Below are positions 47,872-56,828 of a stretch of 64,000 nt of DNA, in pieces. Under the pieces are notes generated by a model, which was not told the origin of the DNA, did not search any database, and saw nothing but the letters and a program-made list of their open reading frames with translations. The stretch covers positions 20,729,883-20,793,882 of the forward strand of contig NC_092264.1 of assembly GCF_036320965.1 (NCBI RefSeq), in the 5' to 3' direction. A program made the position numbers and the translations under genes. The number at the start of each line of letters is the position of its first letter. Positions within the stretch are counted from its first letter, which is position 1. This stretch comes from Panulirus ornatus (taxonomy: Eukaryota; Arthropoda; Malacostraca; Decapoda; Palinuridae).

Positions 47872-48476
47872 TTCTTGCTTTACTGAGGTAGTTCCCAGAA
47901 CAGACAAAGAAGGCTGCAACTACTCACATCATTCTTAGGCTGTTATGTGCAGTGCACTGAAACCACATCCAGACACTACAGGCCTACCCATGGTTTCTCC
48001 TGGCAGCTTTACATGCCCTATTTCAGCCTAATGTCAGCACATTGCCCCCTGTGTACCATATCATTCCAGTTCACTTTCCCATATATGCTTTTTATCCTCT
48101 TGCATGTTGAGGCCCGACCACTCAAAATATTTTTCATTCCATTCGACCATTGCCAATTTGGTTTTCCCTTTCTCTTTTCCCCCTCCACTTCTCACATATA
48201 TCCTCTTGTGTCAATTTTCCTCAGTCATTCTCCCCTTATGTCCAGACCATTTTAGCATATTCTCTTCTGCTTTCTCAGTCTCACTCTTGTTATTAGCATA
48301 CCTCTCCCTTACCTTTTTATTACTTACTTGATCATACCACCTCACACTTCATCATGTCCTCAAACATTTCATTTCCAACACATCCACCCTCCCTCCACAC
48401 ATCTTTATCTGTAGCCCATGCCTTGCATCCATACACCATTGTTTTACGATGTTCTTGAATATTTAATAACTGTATT
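47872..48476 (-). mobile_element. LINE copy R: old 3'-end fragment
   Basis: 3' UTR blocks (ctgccatttcttgctttactgaggtag; aggctgttatgtgc) followed by C-terminal codons to about the MLYGCKAWA position. Strongly diverged, with no open frame of note. Confidence 0.75.
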
Positions 48477-48556
48477 TTCTTGATATATTTGCCTTCTCCA
48501 TATTATTTCTTCATCTAAAGGGTATTGGCAATATTAGCTTTAGTCTTAGAAATACA

Positions 48557-48776
48557 TAAGGGGAGAAAGACTTCCCACATATTCCCTGTATGTCGTAGAA
48601 GGTGACTAAAAAGGGAGGGAATGGGGGGCTGGAAATCCTCCCCTCCTGTTTTTACTTTTCCAAAAGAAGGAACAGAGAAGGGGGCCAAGTGAGGATATTC
48701 CCTCAAAGCCTCAGTCCTCTGTTCTTGACACTACCTCGTTACTGTGGAAAATGGTGAATATGTATGAAAAAGAATA
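48557..48776 (+). mobile_element. Short interspersed element copy s2, with target-site duplication
   Basis: Same structure as s1: LINE 5' UTR-like front (aggggagaaagacttccc, tcgtagaaggtgactaaaa), middle with ccaaaagaaggaacagag and tcagtcctctgttcttgac, end ctacctcgttactgtgg plus A-rich tail. It is flanked by the 10-bp repeat tagaaataca at 48547-48556 and 48777-48786, showing that it moved as a unit. Confidence 0.9.
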
Positions 48777-48786
48777 TAGAAATACA

Positions 48787-49030
48787 AATGGAGCTTTAAA
48801 ATGAATACTCCCCAATCCACAATGTGAGCAATGGTGGAAACAAATGATACCTAATATTGAGTCTTGGCCAGCCTCCAAATCCATGCACACTACTCGGAAA
48901 GAGAATGGGAAAAATTTTATATGCCATGTAATCTTTTATAAAATAGATTAATGAATGCATATATTTTTTATGAAGTTTCAAAGGCAATGACACAGTACTC
49001 ATTTTTTTGTTTACTTGCATACATTTTTGG
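48787..49030. other. Unassigned spacer
   Basis: No recognised coding or repeat content. Confidence 0.4.
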
Positions 49031-51431
49031 ATGACAAGATGGTCAAAGGGCATTATTGGATTAGGTGTTAATTGATAGGCATGTAAAAGAGAGACTTTTG
49101 GATGTTAATGTGCTAAGAGGGGCAGCTGGTGTGATATCTGATCACTATCTTGTGGAGGCAAAGGTTAAGATATTTTAGAGGTTTTTTGGAAAAGAAGAGA
49201 AAATGTTGGGGAGAAGAGAGTGGTGAGAGTAAGTGAGCTTTGAAAGGAGACTTGTGCGAAGAAGTACCAGGAGAGATTGAGTGTAGAATGGCAAAAGCTT
49301 AAGACAAATGACGTGAGGGGAGTGGGTGAGGAATGGGATGTATTTAGGGAAGCAGTGACGGCATGTGCAAAAGATGCTTGTAGTATGAGAAAGGTGGGAG
49401 GTGTGCAGATTAGAAAGGGTAGTGAGTGGTAGGATGAAGAAGTAAAGTTGTTAGTTAAAGAGAAAAGAGAGGCGTTTGTTGATACTTACAAGGAGGAATG
49501 GAAATGACTGGGAGATTTATAAAAGAAAGCAGCAGGAGGCCAAGAGGAAGGTGCTGGTGAGAGAGTTTCATTAAACTTTATGGAAAATAAAATGATGTTT
49601 TATAAGGAGATAAATAACTTGCTAAGACAAGAGAACAAATGGGAACATTGGTGAAGGGTGCAAGGGGGGATGTGATAGCAGGTAGTGATGAAGTGAGAAA
49701 GAGATGGACTGAGTATTTTGAAGTTTTTTGAATGCGTTTGATGATAAAATGGCAGATGTAGGGTGTTTTGGTCAGGGTATTGTATGAAGTGAGAGGGTCA
49801 GGGAGAATGGTTTTGTGAACAGAGAAGAGGTAGTGAAAACTTTGCTGAAGATGAAATCTGGCAAGGTGGTGCGTTTGGATGGTATTGCAGTAGAAGTTAC
49901 GTAAAAAAAAAGGGGGGGGTGACTATGTTGTTGATTGGTTGGTAAGGATGTTAAATTTATGTATGGATCATGGTGAAGAGCCTGAGGATTGGCAGAATGC
50001 ATGCAAAGTCCCATTATACAAAGGCAAAGGGGATAGAGGTGAGTGTTCAAACTACAGAAGCATAAGTTTGTTGAACATACCTGGGGAATTGTATGGGAGG
50101 GTGTTGATTGAGAGGATCAAGGCATGTACAGAGCATCAGACTGGGGAAGAGCAGTGTGGTTTTAGAATTGGTTGAGGATGTGTGGATCAGGTGTTTGCTT
50201 TGAGGAATGTATGTGAGAAATACTTTGAAAATTAGATGGATTTGTATGTAGCATGTGTGGATCTGAAGAAGGCTATATGATAGCGTTGATAGAGATACTG
50301 TTTTTAAGGTCTTAAGAGTATATGGTGCAGGAGGTAAGTTGCTAGAAGTAGTGAAAAGTTTTTACCAAAGGTGTAAGGCATGTGTACAAGTAGGAAGTGA
50401 GGAGAGTGATTGGTTCTTAGTGAATGTTGGTCTGCGGCAGGGGTGTATGATGTCCCCATAGTTGTTTGATTTTTTATGGATGAGGTGGTTAGGGAGTGAG
50501 ATGGCCTTGGAAGTGAGTCAGTTGTTATTCGCTGATGATACAGCACTGATGGCTGAATTGAGTGAGAAACTGCAGAAGTTGTTGACTGAGTTTGGAAAAG
50601 TGTGTGAAATGAGAAAGTTGAGAGTAAATGTGCATAAGGGCAAGGTTATTAGATTCAGCAGGATTGAAGGACAAATTAGTTGGGATGTGAGTTTGAATGG
50701 TGAAAAATTGGAGGAAATGAAGTGTTTTGGATATCTGGGAGTGGACTTAACAGCAAATAGGACCATGGAAGTGAGTCATAGGGTGGCTAAGGAAGCAAAG
50801 GTTCTATGAGCAATGTAGAATGTATGGAAAGAGAGAATGTTATCTCGGAGAGCGAAAATGGGTATGTTTAAAGGAATCATAGTTCCAACAGTATTTTATG
50901 GTTGCTGGGCATGGGCTATAGATAGGGTGGTATGGAGGAAGGAGGATGTGTTGGAAGTGAAATGTTTCAGGACAGTATGTGGTGTGAGGTGTTATCATTG
51001 AGTAAGTAATGAAGGAGTGAGAAAGATGTGTGGTAATAACGAGAGCGTAGGTGAGAGCAGAAAAGGGTGTGTTGATATGGTTTGGACATATGGAGAGAAT
51101 CAGTGAGGAAAGATTGACAAAGAGGATATATGTGTCAGAGGTAGAGGGAACAAGGAGAAGCGGGAGACCAAATTGGAGGTGTAAGGATGGAGTGAAAAAA
51201 ATTTTGAGTGATTGGGGCCTAAACATACAGGAGGGTGAGAGGTGTGCAAGGACTAGAGTGAATTGGAACGATGTGGTATACCAGGGTCGATGTACTGTCA
51301 GTGGACTGAACCTGGGCATGTGAAACATCTGGGGTAAACCATGGAAAGGTCAGTAGGGCCTGGATGTGTGTAGGGAGTTGTGGTTTCAGTGCATTACACA
51401 TGACAGCTAAAGACTGAGTGTGAAACACTGT
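49031..51431 (+). mobile_element. LINE copy S: 5'-truncated, decayed
   Basis: Begins in the endonuclease (LLDYVLIDR codons), then SDHYLVEAKV, linker (49250-49720), RT N-terminal region (49939-50175, EDWQNACKVPLYKGKGDRGECSNYR), motifs B and C (50420-50560, FADDTALM) and the C-terminal region (51051-51323, ERISEERLTKRIYVSEVEG). It ends in a long-form 3' UTR cut near 51431. A G8 homopolymer near 49911 and other indels break the frame. Confidence 0.92.
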
Positions 51432-51433
51432 GG

Positions 51434-51725
51434 CTGAACTACTCGTCCCCTTTACCCTTGAGATTTGTTTCACAGAGCCAGAACATCCAGGTTTCTTTCC
51501 TCAAACATACTATCTATCTTTCCTTTCATCGTGGTTACATCCACACATCCACACACCCCAATCTGTGCCTTTGAGGAGGATGAGCACTCCCTGCTTGACT
51601 CCTCATTCTCTTTCCCCTTTTAGAAATTGAAGTACAATGAGGGTAGGGTTTCTGCCCCCTTTAGCCTTCTACAACACGTGGGGAATACGTGGTACCATTT
51701 TTTCTCCTCTATCCTCAGGTATATT
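51434..51725 (-). mobile_element. LINE copy T: 5'-end fragment only
   Basis: From the 5' terminus (tatcctcaggtata near 51725) through the 5' UTR to about codon 40 of the endonuclease (NLDVLAL, ETNLKG region), then cut at 51434 against the 3' end of copy S. No RT or 3' UTR. Confidence 0.88.
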
Positions 51726-52089
51726 GTCTTTTATTTATGCCATGTTAAAGATTTTGCTACTCTCTTTCTCATGTCATAGATATTTCTCCATTAAACAGGG
51801 AAACTCAGGAAAAGATCTCCTCAAAAATGCTAAGAAACAACATTATTATGAATAAATACTACTCCATTAAAATGAACAAAACATTCTTTACTGTTGTGTG
51901 TGTGTAAGTGTGTGAAACAAACCATGATGAGAATTTAACAGTTCTATTTGCTTTCAAATAGACTCCAGACTTCATTAGGGTATGACTGTAAAGGCTATGT
52001 AACACAATGTATACTAAATTTAAGACTTCATCCTTTTGTACATTTCATACATTCCTGTTCATGTGTGCATCTCATGCATGAAACTGATT
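51726..52089. other. Unassigned sequence
   Basis: AT-rich, no recognised feature. Its right end holds agcctacacat (52090-52100), half of the target-site duplication of s3. Confidence 0.4.
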
Positions 52090-52100
52090 AGCCTACACAT

Positions 52101-52350
52101 CTTTCTTTTCTTTTCTTTCAAACTATTCGCCATTTCCTGCATTAGCGAGGTAGCGTTAAGAACAGAGGACTGGGCCTTGAGGGAATACCCTCACCTGGCC
52201 CAATTCTCTGTTCCTTCTTTTGGAAAATTAAAAAAAAAAAAACGAGAGGGGGAGGATTTCCAGCCCCCCGCTCCCTCCCCTTTTAGTCGCCTTCTACGAC
52301 ACGCAGGGAATACGTGGGAAGTATTCTTTCTCCCCTATCCCCAGGGATAT
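52101..52350 (-). mobile_element. Short interspersed element copy s3, with target-site duplication
   Basis: A complete copy of about 250 bp. On the minus strand it runs from tatccctggggatagggg through the LINE 5' UTR-like front, an A/T-rich centre, the cagtcctctgttcttaacg block and cgctacctcgctaatgcagg to a (GAAAA)n tail (T/C-rich at 52101-52120). It is flanked by agcctacacat at 52090-52100 and 52351-52361. No ORF. Confidence 0.93.
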
Positions 52351-52361
52351 AGCCTACACAT

Positions 52362-52758
52362 ACAACTGATATATTGTCATAATTATCTTACATATACATG
52401 TATAGATCGTACATTACTCTTTATGACACTACTTGTACAATTTATATGTTTTCCTGATAATTCTACTTGTGCAATTGATAGTCTCCACATGCAGTAGGAA
52501 AATGAAAGTAGTGATACACAGCTGTGTAAAATCTTCCTCCTTGAACCAGCCCTTCACGCCAAAACAACAGTTGATGCAGAGGACAGTGACTGAAGGGGCA
52601 AGCGAGACAGACAACCTGAGTCATACTCAACCTGGTACTTACAACAAGTATCAAACTGTCATGATGCAGCATAAAATCCACTGCAGAACAAAGACATTGT
52701 GCCAATTGGGACACAAACATATGCCAGATCAGACCTGAGGTTACTTTACCAAATCCAG

Positions 52759-52761
<3 letters not shown>
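52362..52761. other. Unassigned sequence, coding-like composition in part
   Basis: 52480-52740 is less AT-rich and open on the plus strand (52433-52738, KQQLMQRTVTEGASETDN). I recognise no protein family and no splice signals were established. Confidence 0.3.

Positions 52762-52817
<56 letters not shown>
52762..52817. repeat. (TA)n microsatellite
   Basis: Uninterrupted TA tract. Confidence 0.95.
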
Positions 52818-52821
<4 letters not shown>

Positions 52822-53253
52822 CATCTCTGCTTCGAGTCTGGTGGTGGAAAGACTTCCCCAGAACTCAAAGGAGTTCGCCATTTCCTTGATGTAGCCCTGA
52901 GGTTGCAAAAGCCCAGTTAAAAGGATCCACATGTTTAAAGATGCTGATGAACTTGTGAAAGATTAACATTAGGTAACATGTCGACCATTTTTGTAAAGAA
53001 AAAAGATTCGTCAGATTGAGGATATTTGAAGGCTTCAGGAAGCTCTGGAGTGATCGTCGCAAAGTGGCTCTCCAAGGCGAGTGCCTTGAAGAGGACTAAG
53101 AGAGTTCAGGGTCTTCGATGAGGGTCGGTCATGAGGAGAAGCAGCCGACAAGACCTGTCGCGTCAAGAACTTCGAGTTTGGAGAAGACAGGTACCAATTT
53201 CTGGAGGAGTCGCATTCAAGTCTTCAAAATCACCACTTCGGTCACCAATGAAG
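52818..53253. other. Unassigned, comparatively GC-rich segment fused to LINE copy U
   Basis: About 430 bp that matches none of the repeats recognised here. It ends exactly where copy U's truncated 5' UTR starts (53254). Nothing identifiable is encoded, though the plus strand is open from 53118 into the LINE. It could be an unrecognised repeat or an exon. Confidence 0.3.
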
Positions 53254-56200
53254 GTCGTAGAAGGCGACTAGAGGGGACGGGAGCGGGGGGCCAGAAATCC
53301 TCCCCTCCTTTTATTTTTTAACTTTCTAAAATGGGAAACAGAAGGAGTCACGCGGGGAGTGCTCATCCTCCTCGAAGGCTCAGACTGGGGTGTCTAAATG
53401 TGTGTGGATGTAACCAAGATGTGAAAAAAGGAGAGATAGGTAGTATGTTTGAGGAAAGGAACCTGGATGTTTTGGCTCTGAGTGAAACGAAGCTCAAGGG
53501 TAAAGGGGAAGAGTGGTTTGGAAATGTCTTGGGAGTAAAGTCAGGGGTTAGTGAGAGGACAAGAGCAAGGGAAGGAGTAGCAGTACTCCTGAAACAGGAG
53601 TTGTGGGAGTATGTGATAGAATGTAAGAAAGTAAATTCTCGAATAATATGGGTAAAACTGAAAGTTGATGGAGAGAGATGGGTGATTATTGGTGCATATG
53701 CACCTGGGCATGAGAAGAAAAATCATGAGAGGCAAGTGTTTTGGGAGCAGCTGAATGAGTGTGTTAGTGGTTTTGATGCATGAGACCGGGTTTTAGTGAT
53801 GGGTGATTTGAATGCAAAGGTGAGTAATGTGGCAGTTGAGGGAATAATTGGTATACATGGGGTGTTCAGTGTTGTAAATGGAAATGGTGAAGAGCTTGTA
53901 GATTTATGTGCTGAAAAAGGACTGGTGATCGGGAATACCTGGTTTAAAAAGCGAGATATACATAAGTATACGTATGTAAGTAGGAGAGATGGCCAGAGAG
54001 CGTTATTGGATTACGTGTTAATTGACAGGTGTGCGAAAGAGAGACTTTTGGATGTTAATGTGCTGAGAGGTGCAACTGGAGGGATGTCTGATCATTATCT
54101 TGTGGAGGCTAAGGTGAAGATTCGTATGGGTTTTCAGAAAAGAAGAGTGAATGTTGGGGTGAAGAGGGTGGTGAGAGTAAGTGAGCTTGGGAAGGAGACT
54201 TGTGTGAGGAAGTACCAGGAGAGACTGAGTACAGAATGGAAAAAGGTGAGAACAATGGAAGTAAGGGGAGTGGGGGAGGAATGGGATGTATTTAGGGAAT
54301 CAGTGATGGATTGCGCAAAAGATGCTTGTGGCATGAGAAGAGTGGGAGGTGGGTTGATTAGAAAGGGTAGTGAGTGGTGGGATGAAGAAGTAAGATTATT
54401 AGTGAAAGAGAAGAGAGAGGCATTTGGACGATTTTTGCAGGGAAAAAATGCAATTGAGTGGGAGATGTATAAAAGAAAGAGACAGGAGGTCAAGAGAAAG
54501 GTGCAAGAGGTGAAAAAGAGGGCAAATGAGAGTTGGGGTGAGAGAGTATCATTACATTTTAGGGAGAATAAAAAGATGTTCTGGAAGGAGGTAAATAAAG
54601 TGCGTAAGACAAGGGAGCAAATGGGAACTTCAGTGAAGGGCGCAAATGGGGAGGTGATAACAAGTAGTGGTGATGTGAGAAGATGGAGTGAGTATTTTGA
54701 AGGTTTGTTGAATGTGTTTGATGATAGAGTGGCAGATATAGGGTGTTTTGGTCAAGGTGGTGTGCAAAGTGAGAGGGTTAGGGAAAATGATTTGGTAAAC
54801 AGAGAAGAGGTAGTAAAAGCTTTGCGGAAGATGAAAGCCGGCAAGGCAGCAGGTTTGGATGGTATTGCAGTGGAATTTATTAAAAAAGGGGTGACTGTAT
54901 TATTGACTGGTTGGTAAGGTTATTTAATGTATGTATGACTCATGGTGAGGTGCCTGAGGATTGGCAGAATGCATGCATAGTGCCATTGTACAAAGGCAAA
55001 GGGGATAAGAGTGAGTGCTCAAATTACAGAGGTATAAGTTTGTTGAGTATTCCTGGTAAATTATATGGGAGGGTATTGATTGAGAGGGTGAAGGCATGTA
55101 CAGAGCATCAGATTGGGGAAGAGCAGTGTGGTTTCAGAAGTGGTAGAGGATGTGTGGATCAGGTGTTTGCTTTGAAGAATGTATGTGAGAAATACTTAGA
55201 AAAGCAAATGGATTTGTATGTAGCATTTATGGATCTGGAGAAGGCATATGATAGAGTTGATAGAGATGCTCTGTGGAAGGTATTAAGAATATATGGTGTG
55301 GGAGGCAAGTTGTTAGAAGCAGTGAAAAGCTTTTATCAAGGATGTAAGGCATGTGTACGTGTAGGAAGAGAGGAAAGTGATTGGTTCTCAGTGAATGTAG
55401 GTTTGCGGCAGGGGTGTGTGATGTCTCCATGGTTGTTTAATTTGTTTATGGATGGGGTTGTTAGGGAGGTAAATGCAAGAGTTTTGGAAAGAGGGGCAAG
55501 TATGAAGTCTGTTGGGGATGAGAGAGCTTGGGAAGTGAGTCAGTTGTTGTTCGCTGATGATACAGCGCTGGTGGCTGATTCATGTGAGAAACTGCAGAAG
55601 CTGGTGACTGAGTTTGGTAAAGTGTGTGAAAGAAGAAAGTTAAGAGTAAATGTGAATAAGAGCAAGGTTATTAGGTACAGTAGGGTTGAGGGTCAAGTCA
55701 ATTGGGAGGTAAGTTTGAATGGAGAAAAACTGGAGGAAGTAAAGTGTTTTAGATATCTGGGAGTGGATCTGGCAGCGAATGGAACCATGGAAGCGGAAGT
55801 GGGTCATAGGGTGGGGGAGTGGGCGAAAATTCTGGGAGCCTTGAAGAATGTGTGGAAGTCGCGAGCGTTACCTCAGAAAGCAAAAATGGGTATCTTTGAA
55901 GGAATAGTGGTTCCAGCTATGTTGTATGGTTGCGAGGCGTGGGCTATGGATAGAGTTGTGCGCAGGAGGATGGATGTGCTGGAAATGAGATGTTTGAGGA
56001 CAATGTGTGGTGTGAGGTGGTTTGATCGAGTAAGTAACGTAAGGGTAAGAGAGATGTGTGGAAATAAAAAGAGCGTGGTCGAGAGAGCAGAAGAGGGTGT
56101 TTTGAAATGGTTTGGGCACATGGAGAGAATGAGTGAGGAAAGATTGACCAAGAGGATATATGTGTTGGAGGTGGAGGGAACGAGGAGAAGTGGGAGACCA

Positions 56201-56512
56201 AATCGGAGGTGGAAAGATGGAGTGAAAAAGATTTTGTGTGATCGGGGCCTGAACATGCAGGAGGGTGAAAGGAGGGCAAGGAATAGAGTGAATTGGATCG
56301 ATGTGGTCTACTGGGGTTGACGTGCTGTCAGTGGGTTGAATCAGGGCATGTGAAGCGTCTGGGGTAAACCATGGAAAGCTGTGTAAGTATGTATATTTGC
56401 GTGTGTGGACGTATGTATATACATGTGTATGGGAGTGGGTTGGGCCATTTCTTTCGTCTGTTTCCTTGCGCTACCTCGCAAACGCGGGAGACAGCGACAA
56501 AAATATATATAT
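53254..56512 (+). mobile_element. LINE copy U: almost full length, young
   Basis: Only about the first 50 bp of the 5' UTR are missing. It has the remaining 5' UTR, whole coding region, short-form 3' UTR, terminal block gcgctacctcgcaaacgcgg and a TA-rich tail (56500-56512). It is of the MKSVG subfamily and colinear with copy K throughout. Confidence 0.95.
53331..56320 (+). pseudogene. LINE endonuclease + RT ORF of copy U, two lesions
   Basis: Starts with ATG at 53331, about 20 codons upstream of the GCLNVCGCN start seen in copy K. It runs through the endonuclease (SETKLKG, GAYAPGH, VMGDLNAK-equivalent at about 53800, SDHYLVEAK), linker, RT (AFMDLEKAYD, RQGCVMSP, FADD) and the GHMERM/GRP end. 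Two breaks are visible: TGA at 53781-53783 where copies K and J have CGA, and a 4-G instead of 5-G run at 54888-54891 that shifts the frame. The downstream part is open for 469 codons (54911-56320). Product inactive as it stands. Confidence 0.93.
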
Positions 56513-56755
56513 ATATCTTTTTTCTTTTCTTTTAAACTATTCGCCATTTCCCGCGTTAGCGAGGTAGCATTAAGAACAGAGGACTGGGCCTTTGAGGGAA
56601 TACCCTCACCTGGCCCAATTCTCTGTTCCTTCTTTTGGAAAAAAAAAAAAAAAAAACGAGAGGGGAGGATTTCCAGCCCCCCGCTCCCTCCCCTTTTAGT
56701 CGCCTTCTACGACACGCAGGGAATACGTGGGAAGTATTCTTAATCCCCTATCCCC

Positions 56756-56760
<5 letters not shown>
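56513..56760 (-). mobile_element. Short interspersed element copy s4
   Basis: Nearly identical in layout to s3: (GAAAA)n-type tail at 56513-56531, actattcgccatttcccgcg block, agaacagaggactgggcc, A18 in the centre, then tagtcgccttctacgacacg and the cccctatccccagggata terminus. TA repeats lie on both sides, so it sits in the TA tail of LINE copy U and the duplication cannot be resolved. Confidence 0.9.
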
Positions 56761-56817
<57 letters not shown>

Positions 56818-56820
56818 ATA
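56761..56820. repeat. (TA)n microsatellite
   Basis: TA tract with one TTTA interruption, between s4 and the minisatellite. Confidence 0.9.
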
Positions 56821-56828
56821 TTTTTGCT

